From a virus: a stretch of 26,685 bases of DNA. Below, in pieces: positions 13,043-20,599 of the stretch. The DNA lies in the IMG/VR virus record IMGVR_UViG_3300035701_000237, positions 1 through 26,685 of that record. One strand, given 5' to 3'. A program made the position numbers and the translations under genes. The notes beneath the pieces are model-generated. The model was not told the DNA's origin, did not search any database, and saw only the letters and a list, made by a program, of their open reading frames with translations. Position 1 is the first letter of the stretch; each line of letters starts with the position of its first letter.

Positions 13043-13819
13043 ATGGCTAATTTCGATAAATTAATTCCGCCTGCTGGAAGAAAAGCAAGATTTATTGATG
13101 ATGATATTCGGCAGAATAACGATGCCTTGGAAGATGCACTTGTTAGATCGGGTATGAAATTTCCGACTGGATATGGAACGGATGCAGGCGAATTTTTGGT
13201 TCCCATTTTTCAAAAACAAACTGGCGATCCAGCCTCTCCCGCAGCCGATAAATTAAAACTTTATGTGAAAACAGTTGGAGCACAACCAAGACTTTACATC
13301 AAAGACCCTGGGGGAAACGTTAAACCCTTAGCCATTCCGGGTGAGGATACTTTCCCTTCTGGAACTAAAATGCTTTTCTACCAAGATACTGCTCCGGCTG
13401 GTTGGACAATTCAGAATACCCTTGATGATAAACTTGCCTTTGTTACCAAGGGCAGTGCTGCTGGAGGACAGACTGGAGGTGGAGTCCATAGCAGTGGAAG
13501 TTGGACAATAAGCGGTGCTTCTCAGGCGGGGCATACCCATACTGGTCCAAGTCATACTCATACAGGTCCGAGTCATACTCACACTGTCCCAAGAAACGGA
13601 TGGGGAGAAGTGGCAGGAGGTGTATCGGGAAGATTAGTTACAGATAGTGTAAGTGGACCTCCAAATCAAGCATCAGCTGATAATACTTCAGGGGCAAGTG
13701 GGACTGGAGCAACGGGGGCAGGTGGAACAGATGAGACATCAATTGCTACTCCGAGTATAACCTTTGATGGGACTTGGCGACCAGCAGCATATTGCTTCAT
13801 AGTTTGTGCAAAGGATTAA
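13043..13819 (+). CDS. Tail fibre/collar protein with HxH motifs
   Basis: A 258-residue protein. Residues ~104-121 (FPSGTKMLFYQDTAPAGWT) are the phage collar-type opening found in many fibre tips. Three HTH triplets at about 164, 171 and 178, spaced seven residues apart with GPS between, recall the HxH metal-binding repeats of T4 gp37-like tips, in which histidines of three chains coordinate iron. The end 'FDGTWRPAAYCFIVCAKD' matches the widely shared W-R-P-A C-terminal motif of such proteins. Start is ATG 13043 after AAGGAG. Likely a trimeric receptor-binding tip or fibre. Confidence 0.75.
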   Translation: MANFDKLIPPAGRKARFIDDDIRQNNDALEDALVRSGMKFPTGYGTDAGEFLVPIFQKQTGDPASPAADKLKLYVKTVGAQPRLYIKDPGGNVKPLAIPGEDTFPSGTKMLFYQDTAPAGWTIQNTLDDKLAFVTKGSAAGGQTGGGVHSSGSWTISGASQAGHTHTGPSHTHTGPSHTHTVPRNGWGEVAGGVSGRLVTDSVSGPPNQASADNTSGASGTGATGAGGTDETSIATPSITFDGTWRPAAYCFIVCAKD

Positions 13820-13821
13820 CT

Positions 13822-14082
13822 ATGAAAGGAAAATGTCCATTTGGGAATCGGAAGTGTGAAGAGTGTGTCCTTTATCGAAAAGGGTTAAGGTATTTTGATG
13901 ATAATAAGAAGCCTGAACCCTTTGAAGAATGTGCCATTAACATAGGTGTGGATTGTCTTGAGAATCTTGTTGGTAGAAGCATTGGAAATCAAAAGGCAAC
14001 AGAACAGACAAGAAATGAGATGACCAAATTGAACGAATTACTTTATGGAATGGCAAAGGTTAAATTGTTGGAGAAACAATAA
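13822..14082 (+). CDS. Cys-rich small phage protein, 86 aa
   Basis: The start is ATG 13822, three bases after the fibre gene stop; an in-frame ATG at 13774 lies within that gene. Five Cys are present at residues 5, 12, 15, 37 and 45 in the pattern CPFGNRKCEEC, then PFEECAINIGVDCLENL, and a helical end (RNEMTKLNELLYGMAKVKLL). The 'C-P-F-x-x-x-K-C-x-x-C-x-L-Y-R-K-G' arrangement is recurrent in small proteins of environmental phages and suggests a zinc site. The function is unknown. Its stop shares one base with the next ATG (TAATG), indicating coupling. Confidence 0.6.
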   Translation: MKGKCPFGNRKCEECVLYRKGLRYFDDNKKPEPFEECAINIGVDCLENLVGRSIGNQKATEQTRNEMTKLNELLYGMAKVKLLEKQ

Positions 14083-15881
14083 TGTATGAGGGATTCCCAA
14101 TTTATGATTTCAAATCAGGATTAATTCTTAATAAGCAACCTTGGCTTATTCCAACAGACGCCTTTAAAAACATAAAAAATGCCTTTATTTATCAAGGTGT
14201 CCTTCAAAAGAGAAAAGGATATACGGAATGGGGAAGGTTTGTTCATTTCGTAAATAATGAATCCATGGGGACAACCGTTGATCTGCAACTTACCTATTCT
14301 GGTACGGTTGCCCATTATCCAATTAGACCCGGAAATTTTATTGTCCAAGATACCGTCAATGAATTGCCATTTACAGATAATGGTAATGGGACACTTACAA
14401 GGGCAAGTGATTCAGGAACAATAAATTATACGACGGGGGCTTGGTCTATTACTTATGGCTCAAACCCAGGTGCAGGTAAGTCAATTTGGGTAGACTATAA
14501 TTATTTCCCTAATCTCCCGATCATGGGTATTCATACCTATTATCAAGATGTTGGAACAAGCCAATTCCTCGTTTTCAATACAAAAAGGGTTAATAAATAT
14601 GTTTCGGGAAAATTGGAGGATTTAACGGGGACCGATATTTTCACGGGATCAGATAGCGATTTCTTTTGGTTTGAAAATTGGAAAGACAGATTGTTCATCA
14701 CAAATAATGTTGATCGAGTAAAGGTCTATGATGGAACGGATCTTACCGATTTGAATATTGATACTAATGGGGACACCAACAATGACGTAAACAGTTGTCT
14801 TTTAATTCTCGCTTATAAGGGGCATCTCGTTTTGTTAAGAACCAAAGAGGCAGATCCCTCTATTCATTGCCCTCATCGGGCCAGATGGTCAGTTTCAAAT
14901 TCTTATTCGAATTGGAAAGAAAGTCAAGGCGGAGGTTTCGTTGATTGTCCAAGCATTGACTGGATTATGGGAGCAGATTTTATAGGCGATGATCTCATTA
15001 CCGGTATGGAGCGTTCTATCTGGGCATTAAAATATATTGGAGATCCCAATCTTCCTTTCAAATGGGAAAACATCAAAGGTACTGAAGGCTGTTACGCCAC
15101 TTTTTCAATATGTGCTTTTAGTGATGAACTTATTATGTTGGCGGCTACAAGAATGATTGCCACCGACGGCATCGATATCAATGGTGTCGATGATAAAATT
15201 CCCGATTTCGCCCTCAATTTTAACCAGGAAGGTTTCAAATATTGTTACGGGACGGTTTTGGAGGAGACGAGAAGCCTATGGCTTACTTACCCTTCGCCGG
15301 GTGCAAGCCATCCAGATAAAATTTTGATTATGAACTATGAAGAAGCAACTTTTTCTGACTTTGCAATGAGTCTTCATTGTTTGGGATATTACCAAGAGGC
15401 AGAGGATTTAATCCTTGATGATATCGACATAGATATTGATACCTTGGAGTACAGTTTCGACGACAAAGAACTTCAGGCCGGATATCCTCTTACTCTGGGG
15501 GGTTCTTATGATGGGTATTTATACAAATTGAACGATCGAGGAAACGACAAGGGCCAGGCGATTGAGTTTGAGGTCGAAAGCGGAAAGTGGAATCCCTATC
15601 TCAAAAACGGCAATAAGGCCAGATTGGGTTTTATAGATTTTTTCGTTGATCGAGATCCGAATATTTCATTCGATGTAGATTTTTATTTGGATGAATCAAT
15701 AAGTCCATACCAAACAAAAACGATTCTTTGTGACGGACAGGGAGAAAAGGTCTGGAAGCGGGTTTATTCGGGTGCGATTGGCACTTCTCATAAGATAAGA
15801 ATTCACCATAACGAAGTGGATATGACTTTAAAAATTCATTGCATAACACCTTATTTCAAAGCTGAGGGTAGCCTGATATGA
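14082..15881 (+). CDS. Putative tail stabilisation/nozzle protein (beta-propeller type)
   Basis: A 599-residue protein starting at ATG 14082. The opening 'YDFKSGLILNKQPWLIPTDAFKNIKNAFIYQGVLQKRKGY' is the shared start of phage tail nozzle or stabilisation proteins (G-x-p-x-x-a-x-x-x-x-N-x-x-x-x-x-g-x-l-x-x-R-x-G). The body is beta-rich with repeated W/Y/D motifs (DSDFFWFENWKDRLFITNN, DGTDLTDL, SYSNWKES) suggestive of a beta-propeller, as in podovirus tail tubes B/gp10 type. The C-terminal ~150 residues look like a separate beta domain. It would sit under the adaptor and connect to fibres. Length fits that class. The specific family is inferred. Confidence 0.65.
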   Translation: MYEGFPIYDFKSGLILNKQPWLIPTDAFKNIKNAFIYQGVLQKRKGYTEWGRFVHFVNNESMGTTVDLQLTYSGTVAHYPIRPGNFIVQDTVNELPFTDNGNGTLTRASDSGTINYTTGAWSITYGSNPGAGKSIWVDYNYFPNLPIMGIHTYYQDVGTSQFLVFNTKRVNKYVSGKLEDLTGTDIFTGSDSDFFWFENWKDRLFITNNVDRVKVYDGTDLTDLNIDTNGDTNNDVNSCLLILAYKGHLVLLRTKEADPSIHCPHRARWSVSNSYSNWKESQGGGFVDCPSIDWIMGADFIGDDLITGMERSIWALKYIGDPNLPFKWENIKGTEGCYATFSICAFSDELIMLAATRMIATDGIDINGVDDKIPDFALNFNQEGFKYCYGTVLEETRSLWLTYPSPGASHPDKILIMNYEEATFSDFAMSLHCLGYYQEAEDLILDDIDIDIDTLEYSFDDKELQAGYPLTLGGSYDGYLYKLNDRGNDKGQAIEFEVESGKWNPYLKNGNKARLGFIDFFVDRDPNISFDVDFYLDESISPYQTKTILCDGQGEKVWKRVYSGAIGTSHKIRIHHNEVDMTLKIHCITPYFKAEGSLI

Positions 15882-16186
15882 GATTAAGCGAAACAGAACG
15901 GTTTCCTCTCGACGAAGAGAAAATAAAGAGCAGGGATCCAGAGCAACGGTATTATTATTTTAAGACGCTCATCAAAAAATTGAATGATATTTACAGCAAG
16001 ATAGCAAATGCTGTGAATCAGAATGAAAAGCTGAGATATATTTCTCAAAATTCAAAACCTACTCCGAACAAAGGCGAATTACTTGTTTGGAAAGATACCG
16101 ATGCGGGTACAGGACAATCAACCCATTATTTACTTTACAACGATTCGGGAACAGTTATTTCTTGGGATTCGGTGGAAAAGGCGTGA
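15878..16186 (+). CDS. Hypothetical protein, 102 aa
   Basis: ATG 15878 overlaps the stop of the stabilisation protein gene (ATGA). The protein has a charged helical N-terminal half (EQRYYYFKTLIKKLNDIYSKI) that may form a coiled coil, and a beta-type end ('GELLVWKDTDAGTG', 'HYLLYNDSG') like short fibre or virion-attached domains. Its TGA overlaps the GTG of the ATP-grasp gene. Likely a small virion protein, with no family recognised. Confidence 0.55.
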   Translation: MRLSETERFPLDEEKIKSRDPEQRYYYFKTLIKKLNDIYSKIANAVNQNEKLRYISQNSKPTPNKGELLVWKDTDAGTGQSTHYLLYNDSGTVISWDSVEKA

Positions 16187-17514
16187 TTTTATTTATCTCA
16201 AACTCAGGGGAATCTTTACCCATTGCCTACAGGCTAAAAAAAGAAGGTTTGGATTGCCAGGTCTATATTCATTCTCCCGATTGCAGACGTGACTACGATG
16301 GAATTCTCGAAAAGGTTTCAATAGGGGAACTGAGGAAAAAGGCATTCAAGGCTGAAATGGTGATTTTCGACATTACCAGACCGAATCGGAAGGAAAAGCA
16401 GGATATCGCCGTTCTAAAAATGTTCGGGGTCAAAACAGGTAGCGACTACGTTTTTGGCCCTATTGCCGATAAATTAAAGAAGCACGTCAAGGTTATGGGA
16501 GCTTCGACCTTTACAGAAGAAATTGAGATGGACCGAAAAAAAGGTTCTGATCTTGCCAAAAAAATAGGGCTTTCGATCCCGGAGGCTCATGAATTCAAAA
16601 ACCTTGAAGAAGGGAAAGCGTTTTTGAAGGGCAAACATGACCTCTGGGTTCTGAAGCCCTTTGGCAATCAGGCCATTGATCTAACCTACGTCGAAAAGTA
16701 TCCCGGGGAGGTCTTCGCCAAAATGCAAGGGGAACTTCCCTCAAGACTCGATTCAGATAAATTTGAGTATATTCTGCAGAAAGTTATTGATGGCGTTGAA
16801 ATAGATACTGAAGGCTGGTTTGACGGGAAGGATTTTGTTCATTTTAATCACACGGTAGAGGAAAAAAGGTTGATGAATAACAATCTGGGACCCGCGATCG
16901 GAAGTCAGAATAATACTGTCTGGGTAAAAAAACAGAGCGATTTTCTTCTGAACGAAATCAAAAAAATAGTTCCATTTCTGAAAGAGGCCAATTACATAGG
17001 ACCGGTTGATTTCAACTGCATTGTTTCGGAAGAGGATCACAAACCCTGTTTTTTGGAGTTTACACCGAGATTCGGGTATGACGCTCTTTTCTGTCTGTTG
17101 AGTCTTGTGAAGGGACCTTTGAAGAATTTCTTTTTGAAGGACTTTAAGGTTGATTTTCAGAATGGGTATGCGAGTTCTTCGAGGATATCGATCCCGCCGT
17201 ATCCTTATTTGGGGAAAGAGCTTCTTGAGGATTTCGCAAAGGACGTTCCGATAGAAGGTAAGATTGACGATTTCCCTTATTTCTGGATGGAGGATGTCTA
17301 TGGGAATGGCAGGGACCTTGCCTGTGCCGGAAGCGATGGCGTTTTGGGTGTTATTACTGGCAGGGGCGAAAGTCTTGGAGAGGCCTGGGGTAGAGTTTAT
17401 CAAAATATAAAAAGATTAAAAATCGGAAGCTATATGCAATATCGAACTGATGGCCCTCGAAAGGCAGAAAGAGTACTTCAGGCATTATCTGAATGGGGGA
17501 TACAGGTGAACTAA
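16183..17514 (+). CDS. PurD-like ATP-grasp ligase
   Basis: A 443-residue protein. The chosen start is GTG 16183, overlapping the previous stop (GTGA); the in-frame ATG at 16087 lies inside the upstream gene. The layout follows PurD (phosphoribosylamine-glycine ligase): an N-terminal Rossmann-like part (MILFISNSGESLPIAYRLKK), an ATP-grasp core with 'MDRKKGSDLAKKIGLSIPEA' (116-134), 'WVLKPFGNQAIDLTY' (155-169), 'LQKVIDGVEIDTEGWFDG' (198-215), 'NNNLGPAIGSQNN' (232-244) and 'KPCFLEFTPRFGYDA' (287-301), then a C-terminal 'GVLGVITGRGESLGEAW' domain like PurD. ATP-grasp enzymes join a carboxylate to an amine using ATP; the substrate here is unknown. Its position inside the late operon argues against simple purine synthesis and for modification of a virion or host component. 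Confidence 0.75.
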   Translation: MILFISNSGESLPIAYRLKKEGLDCQVYIHSPDCRRDYDGILEKVSIGELRKKAFKAEMVIFDITRPNRKEKQDIAVLKMFGVKTGSDYVFGPIADKLKKHVKVMGASTFTEEIEMDRKKGSDLAKKIGLSIPEAHEFKNLEEGKAFLKGKHDLWVLKPFGNQAIDLTYVEKYPGEVFAKMQGELPSRLDSDKFEYILQKVIDGVEIDTEGWFDGKDFVHFNHTVEEKRLMNNNLGPAIGSQNNTVWVKKQSDFLLNEIKKIVPFLKEANYIGPVDFNCIVSEEDHKPCFLEFTPRFGYDALFCLLSLVKGPLKNFFLKDFKVDFQNGYASSSRISIPPYPYLGKELLEDFAKDVPIEGKIDDFPYFWMEDVYGNGRDLACAGSDGVLGVITGRGESLGEAWGRVYQNIKRLKIGSYMQYRTDGPRKAERVLQALSEWGIQVN

Positions 17515-18051
17515 ATGGGAGGAAAAGGGTCGGGCCGCAAACCAAAGATGAAACCTGTGCCAGAGGTAGCCCCAGAAATGCAAATAACGCATTCTCTCAA
17601 GACTTTAGAGCCTACTGCCCCATCGGTAAAGGATAAGATCGAAAGTCTCAAATTCATCAGAATTTACGACCTGAAGTTGATTCCCAAATATCTCTTTGAA
17701 CAGGTGAAGCCTCAGAATTTTGATTTGAATGAGGTCTATGCTATGGCTCCCAATTTCGAAACCAGCCCCTTAATGTTGCTTTATGCTCTTGCTGACGAAG
17801 AGCACAAAATCAAAGGATTTTTGTGGGGATACATCAATAGTATTCTGAAAACGATTGATGTTGATCTTTTAACTGTGGATAAAGAATATCAGGATAACGG
17901 ACAAATTATGTTAGAGGTAAAGAAACTTCTCTCTCCCATCAAAGAAAAAATAGGGTACAGGGCATTTCGCATCATTACACAAAGACCAAGAGCTTTAAGC
18001 CGTTTCGGTTTTAAAAAAACTGGCGAAATAATAATGGAATTGGAGGATTAA
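17515..18051 (+). CDS. GNAT-like acetyltransferase domain protein
   Basis: A 178-residue protein starting directly after the ATP-grasp stop, with AGGTG upstream. It opens with a basic, Gly-rich segment (MGGKGSGRKPKMKP), after which residues ~45-178 follow the GNAT fold order: 'IKGFLWGYINSI' strand (99-110), 'TIDVDLLTVDKEYQDNGQIM' (113-132, where GNATs bind acetyl-CoA with an R/Q-x-x-G-x-G/A loop; here the loop is degenerate), a helix, and the terminal 'LSRFGFKKTGEII'. It may transfer an acyl group or be a catalytically reduced structural homologue. Adjacent to the ATP-grasp gene in the same operon. Confidence 0.6.
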   Translation: MGGKGSGRKPKMKPVPEVAPEMQITHSLKTLEPTAPSVKDKIESLKFIRIYDLKLIPKYLFEQVKPQNFDLNEVYAMAPNFETSPLMLLYALADEEHKIKGFLWGYINSILKTIDVDLLTVDKEYQDNGQIMLEVKKLLSPIKEKIGYRAFRIITQRPRALSRFGFKKTGEIIMELED

Positions 18052-18056
18052 AAAAA

Positions 18057-19097
18057 ATGTCAAGTGGACAAAAGCAAAAATTAGGAATTAAGCAACCAGC
18101 GCTCATGACCGGTGGTCAGCAGGATCTTCTTGGTAAACTTACGGGTTTGCTTACGGGTGAAATAGGGGCTGGCGTTCAGGCTTATCCAGGACAAATAACC
18201 CCTGGGCCTTCGGGAATTCAAAGTCAGGCATTTGGGAGCATTTCAGACATTCTAGGTGGCACAGGACTTGCGGGTGCAACTTCAGAAATGGGCATGACTG
18301 CTCTCAATAAGATTTTGGAGGGCTATGATCCTACCCTTGCCATGCAGTCCTGGGAAAAAGGTGTTAAAGAGCCCGCAATGAGAACGTGGACAGAGGAAAT
18401 GATTCCTCAGATTCTTGAAAGTTATGGAGGGCGAAATGCCTTGAGCAGTAGCGGATTACAGAAAACATTGGCAAAATCAGGGACAAACTTAGCCAGCGAC
18501 ATAAGCGGTCAACTTATGCAGACGCTTTTAGCAGAAAAGGGACAAACGACCCAAGCGCAACTTCAGGGGATCCCTCTGACGCAAATGCCTTTACAGACCG
18601 CCATGACAGCTCTTGGGGCGGGGATAACCCAGAGAGGAATTGAGGCAGAACAATTGGCTGAACCCTATCAGAAATGGCAGACTGAACAGCCTTATGCTAA
18701 CCCATGGCTTCAACAGGTTCAACCTACTTTGGAACAAAAAGCATTTGAAAATATTGCCTATCCAAAAGAGACAATGGGAGGAGGAGTTTCATGTTGCTTC
18801 ATATTTATTGAAGGAGAACGTTTTACCGATGCTGTTAGGCAATTCAGAGATGCTCATTTCGGACCAAATTCTTACGTCAGCAAGGGTTATAAATTAATGG
18901 CTAAATGGCTTGTGCCCTGGATGAAAAAATCTAAGATTGTGAAAAAGATGGTTCAAAGAGTAATGTTAGACCCACTTTTAAGGGTTGCTATATGGACAGA
19001 AAAGAAATCTAAAACAGGATGCTTTTATATTCCGGTTGGTTTGTTCTGGTGTTTTGTTTGGGGTCATTCGGCCAGGTTAAGGCTATGTTTGAAGTAA
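18057..19097 (+). CDS. Putative virion protein with CCFIF-type C-terminal domain
   Basis: A 346-residue protein with AGGAG upstream of ATG 18057. Residues 1-240 are Gly/Gln/Thr/Leu-rich and likely helical, without charge clusters, resembling internal or ejection proteins of tailed phages. At 246 begins a distinct domain, 'CCFIFIEGERFTDAVRQFRD', followed by basic helices ('KWLVPWMKKSKIVKKMVQRV') and a hydrophobic, Cys-containing end. The start of this domain resembles the C-F-I-A-T-A-A-Y-G family motif seen at the C-termini of some exported or surface proteins. The gene overlaps the glycosyltransferase start by 13 bases. The function is inferred only in general terms. Confidence 0.5.
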   Translation: MSSGQKQKLGIKQPALMTGGQQDLLGKLTGLLTGEIGAGVQAYPGQITPGPSGIQSQAFGSISDILGGTGLAGATSEMGMTALNKILEGYDPTLAMQSWEKGVKEPAMRTWTEEMIPQILESYGGRNALSSSGLQKTLAKSGTNLASDISGQLMQTLLAEKGQTTQAQLQGIPLTQMPLQTAMTALGAGITQRGIEAEQLAEPYQKWQTEQPYANPWLQQVQPTLEQKAFENIAYPKETMGGGVSCCFIFIEGERFTDAVRQFRDAHFGPNSYVSKGYKLMAKWLVPWMKKSKIVKKMVQRVMLDPLLRVAIWTEKKSKTGCFYIPVGLFWCFVWGHSARLRLCLK

Positions 19098-19669
19098 GCT
19101 GCATAATTCCCGTTAAGATTGGGGATGATCCGAAATCCTTATTGGATTCTATCAGAAAGGCCACAAGATCATTAAACGGGCAGATTCAAACAATGATCGT
19201 TTTCAATACACCTTGTTTCGGAAGGGTGCAAGCAAAGAACTTTGGAGCTTCTCAGACTCATGCCAAAATCTTAGTTTTTGTTGATGCGGATTGTCAGGTA
19301 AATGAATCTTTTTTTGAGGAAGTTATTGAAAAGTCTGAAAATCCCTATTTTGTTGGAGGGGGAGTCAAACATATCGAATTAACCAGATATTCTCCAGGTA
19401 TTATTGCAGGATTGATTCCGCTCGGATTTTACTTGCTTTTTAAACAGATAACGCTTGGAGCCTTTTGGGTTAGAAGATCGGCGTTTGATTGCATAGGAGG
19501 TTTTCAGGAAACGAAATGGGATGATATAGATTTCGCTTTACGTTTAAAAAAATACGCAAAAATCCACAACCGGAAATTTGAGAGTTTAAAAAGGTCGACT
19601 TTACTCTGGAGTACCCGAAAGTTTGACGAATATGGAGATTGGCATTGGCTGAAAGGTTACAAAAGTTGA
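19085..19669 (+). CDS. GT2-family glycosyltransferase-like protein
   Basis: The likely start is ATG 19085 (MFEVSCIIPVK); an in-frame ATG at 19019 would extend the protein into the upstream gene. The 194-residue product follows the GT-A/GT2 layout: 'VSCIIPVKIGDDPKSLLDSI' strand and helix, 'RVQAKNFGASQTHAKILVF', the DxD metal motif in 'VFVDADCQV', and 'CIGGFQETKWDDIDFALRLK' with the ED/DD acceptor-side acid. It contains a hydrophobic 'GIIAGLIPLGFYLLFKQITL' stretch. Such enzymes transfer a sugar from a nucleotide donor. It is shorter than typical GT2 enzymes (often 230-330 residues). The acceptor is unknown; in a phage it could be a virion protein or host glycan. Confidence 0.75.
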   Translation: MFEVSCIIPVKIGDDPKSLLDSIRKATRSLNGQIQTMIVFNTPCFGRVQAKNFGASQTHAKILVFVDADCQVNESFFEEVIEKSENPYFVGGGVKHIELTRYSPGIIAGLIPLGFYLLFKQITLGAFWVRRSAFDCIGGFQETKWDDIDFALRLKKYAKIHNRKFESLKRSTLLWSTRKFDEYGDWHWLKGYKS

Positions 19670-20391
19670 ATTTTCCAAACGACCATTTTTGGCATAATAC
19701 GACTATAGAGTGGATTTATTTCTGGGGTCGTCTTGATAATGGAAAATTTTTCCATTTCGCTGAATTTTTGCACAAGTTTGGAAAATATCGAGCGAATTTC
19801 CGGCATTGGTCGTATGACGGAGAATTTGGGGAGGAAATTGACGATCATTGGGGAGATAGGGTTTCGTCGACTGGTTTTACAATCAAGGGTTTTTCTTTTA
19901 ATAGCCCTCGGTTGGGATTGACTTTTCAGCCGAAATGTAAACCCGTTATACACAATACAATTTTAAATAAGGGATATTATTCTATTCCCTATCTCGAAGG
20001 TGAGGGTTATTTATATCCTGCTGAAAAAGTTAAAGCCCGGGCCTGGTTCGACCATGAATGGAATGATACGATCGAAGGTTTGGATTGGGAATGGGTAGGA
20101 TTAAATCTCGACTGCGGTATGAATATTATGGCTCACAGGGCCGCCGATTTTAAGATTTGCGATATAACCCTCAACGGAACGACTTTTGAATCGGATTTTA
20201 TTTTAGACGGAAGACACTTCTTCCTGCATGCGACGGGAATGTATTTGATCTTAAACCCATTGGGAGATGAGAAAATATTCGATCCTAAATTGGGGGTTAA
20301 ATATTCCGAGCAACCTTTTGAAGTTATTTCAAAGGGTGGAGTTATCGGCTACGGGATGAGGGAAAGAACTTATAAAAACAAGGAGATTTAA
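19666..20391 (+). CDS. CrtC/AttH lipocalin-like protein
   Basis: The chosen start is TTG 19666, overlapping the previous TGA (TTGA) with GAAAGG about ten bases upstream; TTG 19639 is in frame but inside the glycosyltransferase gene. The 241-residue product resembles the AttH/CrtC (carotenoid 1,2-hydratase) lipocalin-like fold: 'HNTTIEWIYFWGRLDNGKFF' (10-29) matches the H-x-x-x-x-E-W-W-Y-F-x-G-x-L opening, 'GYYSIPYLEGEGYL' (103-116) the Y-Y-S motif, and 'KARAWFDHEWNDTIEGLDWEWVGLNLDCG' (123-151) the W-x-D-x-E-W...G-W-D-W...L-x-x-G core. It has no signal peptide. Family members are known as hydratases on isoprenoid chains or as uncharacterised lipid-binding proteins; phage occurrence is unexpected. 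A virion-bound lipid or glycan ligand is possible. Confidence 0.6.
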   Translation: MNFPNDHFWHNTTIEWIYFWGRLDNGKFFHFAEFLHKFGKYRANFRHWSYDGEFGEEIDDHWGDRVSSTGFTIKGFSFNSPRLGLTFQPKCKPVIHNTILNKGYYSIPYLEGEGYLYPAEKVKARAWFDHEWNDTIEGLDWEWVGLNLDCGMNIMAHRAADFKICDITLNGTTFESDFILDGRHFFLHATGMYLILNPLGDEKIFDPKLGVKYSEQPFEVISKGGVIGYGMRERTYKNKEI

Positions 20392-20392
20392 G

Positions 20393-20590
20393 ATGGCCAA
20401 ATGGATTGATATGCCTCAAATTCAGGGACAAGATGGAAAACAGGGTCAAGGTACTCTTTTTAAATTGCTTGATATGATGGACAAAGACCAAAAGATGGGA
20501 AAACCTGGTGGGGGCGGACTTTTTGGAAGCCTTGGGAATCAACAATCCGGGGGAATACTTGGATTCATACTTAGTTTATTTTCACGTTAG
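20393..20590 (+). CDS. Hypothetical Gly-rich protein, 65 aa
   Basis: ATG 20393 lies one base after the previous stop, with AAGGAG upstream. The 65-residue product has Gln/Gly/Lys-rich first half (IQGQDGKQGQGT), a helix, a Gly-rich linker (GKPGGGGLFGSLG) and a hydrophobic C-terminal segment 'GGILGFILSLFSR' that could associate with membranes. No family recognised. It separates the enzyme cassette from the ejection-protein genes. Confidence 0.5.
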   Translation: MAKWIDMPQIQGQDGKQGQGTLFKLLDMMDKDQKMGKPGGGGLFGSLGNQQSGGILGFILSLFSR

Positions 20591-20599
20591 GAGGCTAAT

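Noticed and set aside
16087-16182. Upstream in-frame ATG for the ATP-grasp gene
   Set aside because: It lies in the coding region of the 102-aa gene; GTG 16183 gives the correct Rossmann-like start and the usual four-base overlap.
16753-17403. 216-aa open frame on the minus strand
   Set aside because: It lies wholly inside the ATP-grasp gene, has no ribosome site, and its product lacks domain-like features; it is an antisense shadow.
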